Positions 57,067-64,000 of a stretch of DNA of 64,000 nucleotides are shown here, one piece after another. Every line of letters starts with the position of its first letter. Position 1 is the first letter of the stretch. The stretch is from the IMG/VR virus record IMGVR_UViG_3300037200_000088, positions 1 to 64,000 of that record. One strand, 5' to 3'. The position numbers and the translations under genes were made by a program. The notes beneath the pieces are model-generated. The model was given only the letters and a program-made list of their open reading frames with translations. It did no database searches and was not told the origin of the DNA. The DNA is from a virus.

Positions 57067-57689
57067 GCGCCCCCCAACCACTCTTCAATAGTCTTGGCCC
57101 CCTTTGAGCGATTACACTGTGCGCATGCGGTTAGCAGGTTACCCTCATCATTGGAGCCGCCGCGCGACACGGGAACGACGTGGTCGACATCAAACGGGCC
57201 AGCGGTTGAGCCGCAGTAGCCGCAGGTGAAATTATCGCGACGAAGAATAGCCATGCGAAGTACCGGAGCCATCGCCGGCCTCTCAACACCAATCGAACTT
57301 ATGAATGCGAAACTCTCGTGAACACGCAATCGTCCGTCGTTGATTTCTATCAAGCCCAAGTCTACAAATCTAAGCTTAAGACGCGGCCAATCGCTGTCCT
57401 TCTCTATCCCGAGCACACGAGGAAAAAACTTCCAATTCTCATCCCGTCCGCTCTCATCAGGCGGAGAATAGGTCCAAATGCGCTTTATCGCCGACCATCG
57501 CACCAACCGCATAAAAATACGATGTTCGTGATCAGACAATTCCTCCAGTCTTGAGTCGTCCAAAAGAGAATGCGCGTAGCGAATATCGCAACTCGCCGGG
57601 CGCAAATCGCTGTAGGCCCTTTCCGGTCTTCTCGAGCGGGGCGTGAACTCCTCAAAGAGGCGATCAATCTGATCGGATATGCCAGTCAA
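57063..57689 (-). CDS. Winged-helix replication protein fused to HNH endonuclease
   Basis: 208 aa from TTG 57689 (TTGA overlap; GGGAGGG upstream). Residues about 25-140 ('[20 protein letters not shown]', '[20 protein letters not shown]') look like a winged-helix initiator. The C-terminal HNH nuclease is '[15 protein letters not shown]', '[20 protein letters not shown]', '[12 protein letters not shown]' with CxxC pairs and the DH motif. It probably acts at the replication origin or on replication intermediates. Confidence 0.75.
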   Translation of the reverse strand: MTGISDQIDRLFEEFTPRSRRPERAYSDLRPASCDIRYAHSLLDDSRLEELSDHEHRIFMRLVRWSAIKRIWTYSPPDESGRDENWKFFPRVLGIEKDSDWPRLKLRFVDLGLIEINDGRLRVHESFAFISSIGVERPAMAPVLRMAILRRDNFTCGYCGSTAGPFDVDHVVPVSRGGSNDEGNLLTACAQCNRSKGAKTIEEWLGGA

Positions 57690-58126
57690 GAGTCTTGTCC
57701 CTCCCGGCCACATTGCGCGGCAAGCTTCCCTTCAAGCGCCAAAACGACCGACGCAACGAAAATATCAGACGCCAACAATCGCTCGATCTTCCGCACCGCG
57801 TGCAAAACCGTTGTGTGATCCTTCCGGCCAGTCGCGCGGCCGATCTGCGGCATGCTCTGGATGGTGAGATGCCTCGCCAGATACATCGCGATTTGCCGCG
57901 GCAAGACGACGTCCTTGGTCCGGCGCTGAGAAAGGAGTTCGGTTTGGCTGATCCGGTAGTGCGAGCAGACGACGCGCCTTATCGATGGCAAGGTCGGGCA
58001 ACCAAAGCGTGATTCGACGTGAGGCGCTGGCGGCGGGAGCAGGTAGAGGTTTCGCGCTCCGAGCGCGTCTCTGATCGCGCCGCAACGCCAAGCCTCATAG
58101 GAATCGTGGCCAACAAACGGGATCAA
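57686..58126 (-). CDS. DnaA domain IV protein
   Basis: 146 aa from TTG 58126 (TTGA overlap, GGAGG 6 nt before). Residues about 51-120 match the DnaA C-terminal DNA-binding domain, with the signature '[16 protein letters not shown]'. The ATPase domains are absent. Known analogues bind DnaA boxes and can act as phage initiators or as inhibitors of host DnaA. Confidence 0.85.
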   Translation of the reverse strand: MIPFVGHDSYEAWRCGAIRDALGARNLYLLPPPAPHVESRFGCPTLPSIRRVVCSHYRISQTELLSQRRTKDVVLPRQIAMYLARHLTIQSMPQIGRATGRKDHTTVLHAVRKIERLLASDIFVASVVLALEGKLAAQCGREGQDS

Positions 58127-58458
58127 ATGACGCCTCCGCTCTTACGTGGCCTGCCCCGCCTGCGCTTCCCCTTGGGCTTCGTCAGCGCCGGGTGATCCGC
58201 TCCCCAGACCATGAGCGTTTCAGCCGCAGAGGCTTCAGCGAAGTAGATCGGCACGAATTTGACGGCCGCGCTCTCGCCGCGTTGGCGTCTGTAGCGATCG
58301 ACGTGGCGAACGTCGAAATCAAAAGACGCATTCCGTACGATAACTCTCAGCGGCTCCGGCAATGCGTCGAACGTGTCCATGGTGACTTTTTGCTCGACCA
58401 TGTTTTTGCCGACGTGGTTGCCCCCTGTCTGGTTCATTCGGCTGCCTCCGGCGTTCAT
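58123..58458 (-). CDS. Hypothetical basic protein (DUF6525-like?)
   Basis: 111 aa, ATGA overlap at its start. '[20 protein letters not shown]' followed by '[18 protein letters not shown]' is reminiscent of DUF6525 proteins. The C-terminus is strongly basic ('[13 protein letters not shown]'), so DNA binding is possible. Confidence 0.5.
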   Translation of the reverse strand: MNAGGSRMNQTGGNHVGKNMVEQKVTMDTFDALPEPLRVIVRNASFDFDVRHVDRYRRQRGESAAVKFVPIYFAEASAAETLMVWGADHPALTKPKGKRRRGRPRKSGGVI

Positions 58459-59483
58459 CGAACGCCTCTTTGGTCAAGCGCCGACCTGCCCGGCGCAGGC
58501 TCACCGGCAACCGGAATGACAACTGCCCCGCGCTCATGGGCCGGGCGGTCTGGCTTGAACGAGGTGACGCCGCGGTCGCGTTCGGCGGCGAGCGCGCGAG
58601 CGAGCGGGTTGATCGGGCGCCGTTCGTCGACAAGGGCATTGATCGGCGCGGCTGGAGGTTTTGGCTTTGCCTTCGTTGCGCGCATGTCTCGTGCGGCGCT
58701 AGCGATGGACACGGCTGCGGCAGACGGTTGACAAATCGGCGATATTTTCGGGTTTGGTTGCGCAGGCGCTCTGTCAACCGGGGCAATGTCCCGTTTTTCT
58801 GCATCACCTGATGTCGAAGAATGAGACATGGCGACCGGGGGCTTTCCAACGATGCGACAACCTGCGCCGATCTCCACTTCCGCGACGCGCGGAGGATCGC
58901 CAGCGGCCCAAGCTTTCATCCTGGCAGCGGCGGCGGCCCTATCGTCTGCCGGCGGCGACAAAAAATGCGCCGCGGCGATCGGCGCAGGATTGCTGGCCAC
59001 AGCGGGATTTTCAGGCTCAGAAACGGCAGTTTCGGCGCCGCCGGTTTCGAGGAGCGTGACGGTGAAAAGCGCGGGCGGGTCTGCCGCGGGCGCGGCGTCC
59101 ACGATAACTTTCTCGGCCTCAAGCGAGGGCGTCAAAATTTCAGACACCGAGCGATCAGTCTCCGCAATCGCGCGCGCGAGCGCAGCTTTTACGATTCGGA
59201 GATCGGCCTCAATCCACCATTTCCAAGAGCCCTTGGCGCGGGCGCTCGCCATCTCCGCACGGGAGTTGACCCGGCGTTGCTCTACTGTAAAGCCGCACAA
59301 AAGCGCGATCTTCCGATAGTCGACAGCGGGGAACGCCTCGATCAGCGCCGCGAACGCCAGCCACCGCGCCCGGCTTCCCATCGCGCCAGAGGCGATGTCG
59401 AGCGGGTCCTCATCGTGAAGCGCGGCGGCGGCGACGATTGTCTGCGCAATCTCGATCAGCGTTGGGTTGACAGGGCTCGTCAC
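58455..59483 (-). CDS. Replication-region protein with long disordered tail
   Basis: 342 aa from GTG 59483 (GTGA). The N-terminal 115 residues are helical ('ARWLAFAALIEAFPAVDYRK', 'KGSWKWWIEADLRIVKAAL'). The remaining 200 are Pro/Ala-rich and disordered. Not recognised. The tail may tether partners in the replication complex. Confidence 0.5.
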   Translation of the reverse strand: MTSPVNPTLIEIAQTIVAAAALHDEDPLDIASGAMGSRARWLAFAALIEAFPAVDYRKIALLCGFTVEQRRVNSRAEMASARAKGSWKWWIEADLRIVKAALARAIAETDRSVSEILTPSLEAEKVIVDAAPAADPPALFTVTLLETGGAETAVSEPENPAVASNPAPIAAAHFLSPPADDRAAAAARMKAWAAGDPPRVAEVEIGAGCRIVGKPPVAMSHSSTSGDAEKRDIAPVDRAPAQPNPKISPICQPSAAAVSIASAARDMRATKAKPKPPAAPINALVDERRPINPLARALAAERDRGVTSFKPDRPAHERGAVVIPVAGEPAPGRSALDQRGVR

Positions 59484-59965
59484 GCGGCGGACCTTTCTTC
59501 GATCCGGGCGCCGGGCCTTTTTGCAGGCAACACCATGCGCCGCGCGATATGCGCCCCGTCAGCAAGCGCGTCGGCGAGAATTCGCTCAAGCACCTTCTCG
59601 CGAGACACCCCGGCCTCGAGCGCGAGTTTGTCGAGCTGCGTCACATGCCGATCGGCGACCCACGCGGAGACACGGCGGAACCCGGCGCGTTGCACGAGCG
59701 CGTGGCCCCAACGCTTGGCGTGGCGCTGAAGACTGCGAAGGGAAATTTTCAACCGGGCGGATATCTCCTCTGGCTTGTCGCCGATCGAAAGCCGCTGATT
59801 GACCAATAGCGCTTGCGCAACGCGCTCCCGGCGCCGGAGAGTCCGCCCAGTGGCTCGCGCCGCGTCTGCGGCGATCCGCGCGGCGTTCTCTTCAGGCGTC
59901 ATTAGGGCGATCGTGGCCAAGCGCGCCGCGCGAAGCATCTCCCTCCAAGGCGCGTCAGGCTGCAT
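59480..59965 (-). CDS. HTH DNA-binding protein
   Basis: 161 aa from ATG 59965. 'SIGDKPEEISARLKISLRSL' then 'QRHAKRWG' is a helix-turn-helix. The C-terminal 'FRRVSAWVADRHVTQLDKLA' and 'GVSREKVLERILADAL' resembles a ribbon-helix-helix or dimerisation segment. Probably a regulator or accessory of the early operon. Confidence 0.6.
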   Translation of the reverse strand: MQPDAPWREMLRAARLATIALMTPEENAARIAADAARATGRTLRRRERVAQALLVNQRLSIGDKPEEISARLKISLRSLQRHAKRWGHALVQRAGFRRVSAWVADRHVTQLDKLALEAGVSREKVLERILADALADGAHIARRMVLPAKRPGARIEERSAA

Positions 59966-60305
59966 TCTTCGCGCACTCCGTTCCGAGACCTGACGCAAAA
60001 GCCGGACGCAACGCACCTGCAAAGATTTGGGCGATCTCGGCGTCGAACTCTTGCCGGATCGTCGAGATAAACTTGGGCTTGCCGTCTTTGTCCGCAGCGC
60101 GATCCTCGAGCCTGATCTCAGCGCGGGACTTGATGAGCTGGAGCGCCGTCGCCAGGCCATCCCAAAGCTCGGCGTCGAGCAGGACCTCGCGACACTCAGT
60201 ATCTTCGTAACAGCCTGCGGTATCGCGCCCGTGCCGCGCGCGGTCCTGAAGGCGCGCTATCGTTGCGGCGAGGACTTCCCGGCCTGGCGCGGTGGCGAGG
60301 CTCAT
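59955..60305 (-). CDS. Hypothetical protein
   Basis: 116 aa from ATG 60305 (ATGA overlap). 'LLDAELWDGLATALQLIKSR' and an 'EIRLEDRAADKDGKPKFIS' segment. Unknown; part of the operon. Confidence 0.5.
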   Translation of the reverse strand: MSLATAPGREVLAATIARLQDRARHGRDTAGCYEDTECREVLLDAELWDGLATALQLIKSRAEIRLEDRAADKDGKPKFISTIRQEFDAEIAQIFAGALRPAFASGLGTECAKNAA

Positions 60306-60613
60306 GCCGTCCCCTGCACTCTGCGGAGGGTCGCCCAGACCTCGCGTATCGCCTCGCTGTCTTCCAAGGTGGACTCGGCCGGATCGCGCTGGTCTCGTTT
60401 GACGCACCGCATCACGGCCCAAACCGCGTCCGAGTGCGCCTGTGCGTCCTTCAGAGCCCGATCCATGGTTTCGATGAGGTTGGCGCTCGGTCTGCGCGGC
60501 GGGGCCGGTCGATCTGGGATAAACGCCGCCCCGGCGCCGCCGGCTGCATCTTGCCTATGCCGCTCTTGCTCCTCCACGTTCGCCATTGCGGTGCTCAATG
60601 CGGAATCGGTCAC
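60302..60613 (-). CDS. Hypothetical protein
   Basis: 103 aa from GTG 60613 (GTGA overlap). A disordered Pro-rich linker between two helical parts ('IETMDRALKDAQAHSDAVWA'). Unknown. Confidence 0.5.
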   Translation of the reverse strand: MTDSALSTAMANVEEQERHRQDAAGGAGAAFIPDRPAPPRRPSANLIETMDRALKDAQAHSDAVWAVMRCVKRDQRDPAESTLEDSEAIREVWATLRRVQGTA

Positions 60614-61197
60614 GCCGCCCTCCGTTCGCGCTTCTGGCGCGCCGTGTTGAAATCGAATGGGTTGAGCCCGAGAGAGATCGGGTCGAGATGCGGGACGGCG
60701 CGCGGCGCGACTTCGTTGCAGGCCCAGAGGAACAGACCGGCCGCATCGGCTTCGTCGTAATTCTTTGGTTCCCAGCCGAGCGCGCGGCAAACCTGCATGA
60801 CCGCCGGCTTGGCGATCTGACTGCGGACGTTGCCCTTCCCAATCACAAATTTGCGGACGCGCTGAATATTCCCGAAGCGGAGATCAATCGACCGAAGTTT
60901 GCACGCGCCGCCGATCGCTCCGATCAGGGCGAACTTGAGTGCCGTCGCCCAGGCGTTGGTTTGCGAGCCCAGCGCCTGCTCCGGTATCGGGGCCTCGATG
61001 ACGACGCGATCAAATTTCTCAACCCGAGTGAGATCGGCAAACCACTGGATCGCGCGCGCCGTCGCCTCGGCAACGCCGTCCATCGATGCGCCTTCGCCTT
61101 CGCGACTGAAGCGGATCGATCCCAAAACAGGCTTGCTTCCTGGCTCACCGTGGGCGGACCCCGTGTTTGTAGCTACGTCAAGCGCGAGTATCCTCAT
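60610..61197 (-). CDS. RuvC-like Holliday junction resolvase
   Basis: 195 aa from ATG 61197 (ATGA overlap). RNase H fold acidic residues lie in 'ILALDVATNTG' (Asp 7), 'DRVVIEAPIP' and 'DEADAAGLFLWACN'. The size suits phage RuvC-type resolvases that trim branched DNA before packaging. Confidence 0.75.
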   Translation of the reverse strand: MRILALDVATNTGSAHGEPGSKPVLGSIRFSREGEGASMDGVAEATARAIQWFADLTRVEKFDRVVIEAPIPEQALGSQTNAWATALKFALIGAIGGACKLRSIDLRFGNIQRVRKFVIGKGNVRSQIAKPAVMQVCRALGWEPKNYDEADAAGLFLWACNEVAPRAVPHLDPISLGLNPFDFNTARQKRERRAA

Positions 61198-61829
61198 TGG
61201 CTGAGCGCCCGCTCGATCGGCCATCCGAGACGGACGTGGCGGGAATAGACTGTCTGATAAAATGAAGTTTTTGAGCCGCCGCAAGCATCGGCCAGACTCA
61301 TGTGCTGTCCGTTAATCGTCACGTAGACATTTCTTCGAGTGTTGTTTGCCTGCTCGACTGTTGTGGCCCAACGACAGTTTTCCGGCTCATAGTTTCCGTT
61401 GGTGTCGATGCGCTCTATCGAGTGCGCTCCGCTCGGGCGCCGCCCCATGTCTGAGAGAAAGTTTGCGAAGTCGTCCCACCGTGAGCAAACCTCGATGCCG
61501 CGGCCCCCGTACATATGGAAGTGGCTGTCGTTTTCGTTGCGACAACGCTTTCGAAGCCCTTCCCACACTGAATATTCTGCGGTCTTTTTTCCCGCCGCGT
61601 CCCCATGCTTCGTGTACATCAAGACTGTCTTTTCTGAGTTGTAACACCCGCAACTCAGTGTCAGTCCCGAACGGATGGATGCAATTATGATGGATTTTTC
61701 TATGCCGCAGTCGCAACGGAAAAGCCCAACCGACTTCCCTGACGGGCTATGATCTTCCGCCTCCAAATAGGTGAGACGAGTGAATCGCTCGCCCACGGCT
61801 GGATAGATGCGCGGCTTGTATTTGCTCAT
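61194..61829 (-). CDS. HNH-type homing endonuclease
   Basis: 211 aa. 'FRCDCGIEKSIIIASIRSGL', 'SCGCYN', then 'YGGRGIEVCSRWDDFANFLS', 'DMGRRPSGAHSIERIDTNGN', 'YEPENCRWATTVEQANNTRR' match the phage HNH-like family, with a C-terminal 'SLADACGGSKTSFYQTVYSR' HTH-like part. It is fitted into the operon with ATGA overlaps on both sides. Confidence 0.8.
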   Translation of the reverse strand: MSKYKPRIYPAVGERFTRLTYLEAEDHSPSGKSVGLFRCDCGIEKSIIIASIRSGLTLSCGCYNSEKTVLMYTKHGDAAGKKTAEYSVWEGLRKRCRNENDSHFHMYGGRGIEVCSRWDDFANFLSDMGRRPSGAHSIERIDTNGNYEPENCRWATTVEQANNTRRNVYVTINGQHMSLADACGGSKTSFYQTVYSRHVRLGWPIERALSQ

Positions 61830-62353
61830 TGAAGAGCGCCACCAGCAAGATCGTCGAGCGCGCCGGAGCGCTTCTTGCGTGAGGCCTTGGCCTTTTCCGC
61901 CGTGTCAGCCTTCATGCCGGCGAGATTCGCTTGCGCGTCGGCTTGACGCTGCGCCTCGCGGTCCCTCTGGGGTCTGCTGCGAAGGTCTTTGTCGTCGTCA
62001 GGCGAGCCGCCAGCTGCGGCGCCGAGCCCGGTTCCAGCCAAGCCCCTATCGCCGCCAAGCGCGTCGTCGATCATGTCGGCGGTCTCGACGACTTCGGGCT
62101 CGGCGTCGTCTTCGTGCGCCTTCAGTTTGCCGGAAAGGACACGGCGTTTCAGCAGGTGATTGAGGCCCCGGCGCGGGACGCCGGCATTCTCAGCGGCTTT
62201 TTTCAACTCCCCGATCTGATCTCGGACCCCCTTGCAGCGGTTCATGTAAGCGCCGCGCAAGGATTCCAATTCATCGAACTTGGACTCGATCTCGCCGACC
62301 CATCGTTTCGCGACTGTCGGATCAATGCCGTTCGTTTGCTGATCTTCGCTCAT
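61826..62353 (-). CDS. GapR-like (DUF2312-type) phage protein
   Basis: 175 aa. 'KFDELESLRGAYMNRCKGVR' and 'DQIGELKKAAENAGVPRRGL' (residues about 25-70) resembles the DNA-binding core of GapR/DUF2312 proteins of Alphaproteobacteria but is diverged. The C-terminal half is charged and disordered. The relation to GapR is an inference from the spacing and charge pattern. Confidence 0.5.
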   Translation of the reverse strand: MSEDQQTNGIDPTVAKRWVGEIESKFDELESLRGAYMNRCKGVRDQIGELKKAAENAGVPRRGLNHLLKRRVLSGKLKAHEDDAEPEVVETADMIDDALGGDRGLAGTGLGAAAGGSPDDDKDLRSRPQRDREAQRQADAQANLAGMKADTAEKAKASRKKRSGALDDLAGGALQ

Positions 62354-62955
62354 GCGTGGCTCCTTGCGATGCGTAATGTGGTTGATGTGACGCCAACAGG
62401 CAGCCGCTCACCGTAACGGCCGCGCGGCCTGCGATATTTTGGCTGAGTTCCGAGATCGGCGTGTTCGTCGCAAAACGAAGCGCGGAAATGGGAGCGCGCG
62501 CCGCAGTAAAGCTGCTCGTCGTCATCCGAACGCGCGAGCGGCCATCTGCACATGCACTTTTCGAGCTGGAAGAATGTGACGGGATTTGACCCAGCGATCG
62601 GCTGCGAGCTGGAGACTTCCTTCGCGGGCGGCACGGCGTCAGAGTTTGGAATTGCCGGCGCATCCTTGCCCGCAGGGCCGGCGTCTACGGACAGAGCAAC
62701 CAGGGGCGTCGCTTGAGGCTTCGCCTTGACGGTCGCGCAAGCTTTGGGTTCGGGTAAGACGTGAGGGGCGGACGACCGAAGCGGCAGGCGGGGCAACTCA
62801 ATGTCGTTGCCCTTCAGCCTCACGCCGGGCAAGCGCGAGCACTTGGCAACGATCGCGCTACGCGACCGATCCATGATGGCCGCGATCTTTCCTGACGAAA
62901 GCCCATCGTCGGCAAGTTGACGGAGCCTTTTCTCGGATTGCGCGTCCCAACTCAT
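62350..62955 (-). CDS. GcrA-like cell-cycle regulator
   Basis: 201 aa from ATG 62955 (ATGA overlap at its end). The N-terminal 'SEKRLRQLADDGLSSGKIAA' and 'RSRSAIVAKCSRLPG' matches the GcrA HTH. The C-terminal 'CMCRWPLARSDD', 'YCGARS', 'FCDEHADL' Cys/His pairs match GcrA's end, including likely metal ligands. Host GcrA acts with methylated GANTC sites and sigma70. A phage copy may redirect host transcription. Confidence 0.8.
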   Translation of the reverse strand: MSWDAQSEKRLRQLADDGLSSGKIAAIMDRSRSAIVAKCSRLPGVRLKGNDIELPRLPLRSSAPHVLPEPKACATVKAKPQATPLVALSVDAGPAGKDAPAIPNSDAVPPAKEVSSSQPIAGSNPVTFFQLEKCMCRWPLARSDDDEQLYCGARSHFRASFCDEHADLGTQPKYRRPRGRYGERLPVGVTSTTLRIARSHA

Positions 62956-63023
62956 GCTACCAGCCCATCCTCTCAACTATCGAGCGCATCAGCCGCGCGA
63001 TCCAACGCAAAGCGGCAACCAAT

Positions 63024-63212
63024 TCACCGCTCGAACAGAAACCCGCGGAACCGCCAGCCCATCCAAACAAGCTCCGTGATCCACACGGCCTCGACGACGC
63101 GAAGGGCCGCCATCATCTCATCTCCGAATAAAGAGGCGACGCCGAAAGAAAGGAACGAAGGCGCCGCCAGTGAACGGACGCCGTGGGGTGTAGCGTCCGC
63201 AAGCTTGTTCAT
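63024..63212 (-). CDS. Hypothetical small protein
   Basis: 62 aa, ATGA overlap with the upstream gene. Hydrophobic middle and end ('MMAALRVVEAVWITELVWMG'), possibly membrane-associated. Unknown. Confidence 0.45.
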   Translation of the reverse strand: MNKLADATPHGVRSLAAPSFLSFGVASLFGDEMMAALRVVEAVWITELVWMGWRFRGFLFER

Positions 63213-63520
63213 GCGTCGACGGGCTCGCGGTTGCTCAGCGGTTCGAGAAGCTTCGTGAAAACGGAGATATCGGCGTTTTGGTCGACGACAGGTCGGAAGA
63301 CGCGCTCATTGAAATCCGGCTCACAAATGCCAAAGTTTCCGTATCGCCGGCGTCTGTTTCTGATTTCTTCGAGCATGAACCCGACGAACCCCTCGTACGG
63401 GCGGATTTCCCGGATCGTGTAGACATGCCCGTCAACCGGAAGTTTCTCAGTTCCGTGGCCGAGCGCGGCCCAAGGACCGCGAACGTGAACGACCTTCTGC
63501 CCGACGTACCAATCGCTCAT
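63209..63520 (-). CDS. Conserved phage protein, SH3-like
   Basis: 103 aa from ATG 63520 with GAGGG upstream. 'WYVGQKVVHVRGPW', 'DGHVYTIREIRPYEGFVGFM' and 'FRPVVDQNADISVFTKLLEP' are blocks of a small beta-barrel protein that recurs in Hyphomicrobiales phages. Function unknown. Confidence 0.65.
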   Translation of the reverse strand: MSDWYVGQKVVHVRGPWAALGHGTEKLPVDGHVYTIREIRPYEGFVGFMLEEIRNRRRRYGNFGICEPDFNERVFRPVVDQNADISVFTKLLEPLSNREPVDA

Positions 63521-63572
63521 TGCGTCACCCTCGCAGCCCGAACTCGCGCCAGACGCTCGGAAGCGGCGGCGC

Positions 63573-64000
63573 TCACGCTGCCTGCTCCGCATCAAACAAA
63601 GGCATTCCGTGCATGACTCTTTGTAGCGCCGGCAGGGGATCAGGCATGTCGGCCGGCTCCAGTCGAAGCGCCAACAAGCCACCCTTGGTCTCGCCGACTT
63701 CACGGAAGCCGGCCTTCCGATACGTCCAACCGAAGGTGCGCTGCCCGTGAACCATCGTCGGCCTTACCTTCGTCCGATCAACGAAAGTGACCATGCCGAG
63801 TTCGGGCGGATTGCCGTAGTGCGCGAGGGTCGCCGCCACCGCGAGGCGTATCAACTCGGAAGCCCTTTCGCCGCCCTCATTGCGAAAGGCCGAGCAAACC
63901 CAAGCGCCGGCCCAAGCGTGTTTGACGAATTGAGCGAACGGCGCCGAAGTGATCCAGAACGCCTTCGCGTCCCCAGTGATAAGCACGACGCAGGAACCGG
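63573..64000 (-). CDS. GNAT-like protein, 5' end cut by window edge
   Basis: The frame is open to the right edge; GTG 63986 would give 137 aa. 'WAGAWVCSAFRNEGGERASE', 'GMVTFVDRTKVRP' and 'GWTYRKAGFREVGETKGGLL' resemble a phage family with an acetyltransferase-like fold. A substrate cannot be inferred. Confidence 0.55.
   Translation of the reverse strand, partial: GSCVVLITGDAKAFWITSAPFAQFVKHAWAGAWVCSAFRNEGGERASELIRLAVAATLAHYGNPPELGMVTFVDRTKVRPTMVHGQRTFGWTYRKAGFREVGETKGGLLALRLEPADMPDPLPALQRVMHGMPLFDAEQAA

Overview
The window is almost entirely the genome of a contractile-tailed (myovirus-type) phage or prophage of an alphaproteobacterium. The host assignment is inference. It rests on the high GC content, a GcrA-type regulator (GcrA is an alphaproteobacterial cell-cycle factor), and phage families usual in Hyphomicrobiales phages. 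The exact host cannot be read from the sequence. No certain host gene is visible. The phage genes run off both edges, so the element is larger than 64 kb or the window starts inside it.

Layout. (1) 3-3262, plus strand: a run of very small overlapping unknown genes, an excisionase-like HTH gene and the decayed C-terminus of a P4-type integrase on the opposite strand. (2) 3304-11091, mostly minus strand: small membrane proteins, two glycosyltransferases, a GIY-YIG homing endonuclease and a GH19-like endolysin. An independent plus-strand cassette (promoter, 537-aa zinc-motif protein, tRNA-Gln, terminator) interrupts this part. (3) 11165-22587: tail fibre and tailspike genes, three of them with signal-peptide-like N-termini, plus a DUF2612 protein. 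(4) 22845-36985: baseplate J, gp25-like protein, Gp138-type spike, hub, plug, Dit-like protein, two paralogous tape-measure-like proteins, tail chaperones, tube (DUF3277), sheath (DUF3383), terminator and connectors. (5) 38071-50233: gp10-like protein, DUF4054, DUF2184 capsid, cement, a split DUF2213 protease/scaffold, MuF, DUF1073 portal, and large and small terminase. (6) 50.2-53.0 kb: regulators and small membrane proteins. (7) 53421-64000: an early/replication operon with a possible PD-(D/E)XK nuclease, C5 methyltransferase, winged-helix-HNH protein, DnaA domain IV protein, RuvC-like resolvase, GcrA and many small unknowns.

From 64 kb down to 3.3 kb nearly everything is transcribed leftward, starting with early genes, then packaging and head, then tail, then lysis. 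Genes are packed with NTGA stop/start overlaps. Five of these in the replication operon use TTG as the start codon, each with a purine-rich Shine-Dalgarno stretch.

Most notable: a self-contained plus-strand cassette ending in a tRNA-Gln; two tandem tape-measure paralogues carrying different C-terminal hydrolases (SGNH esterase versus lysozyme-like); a prohead protease/scaffold gene split by an antisense homing endonuclease; five homing-type endonucleases, four with a TATA-like box 6-8 nt before the start codon; a methyltransferase, tiny peptide and nuclease set; and a three-copy candidate operator at 50.94 kb. All functions are inferred from sequence motifs read by eye. No database search was run.
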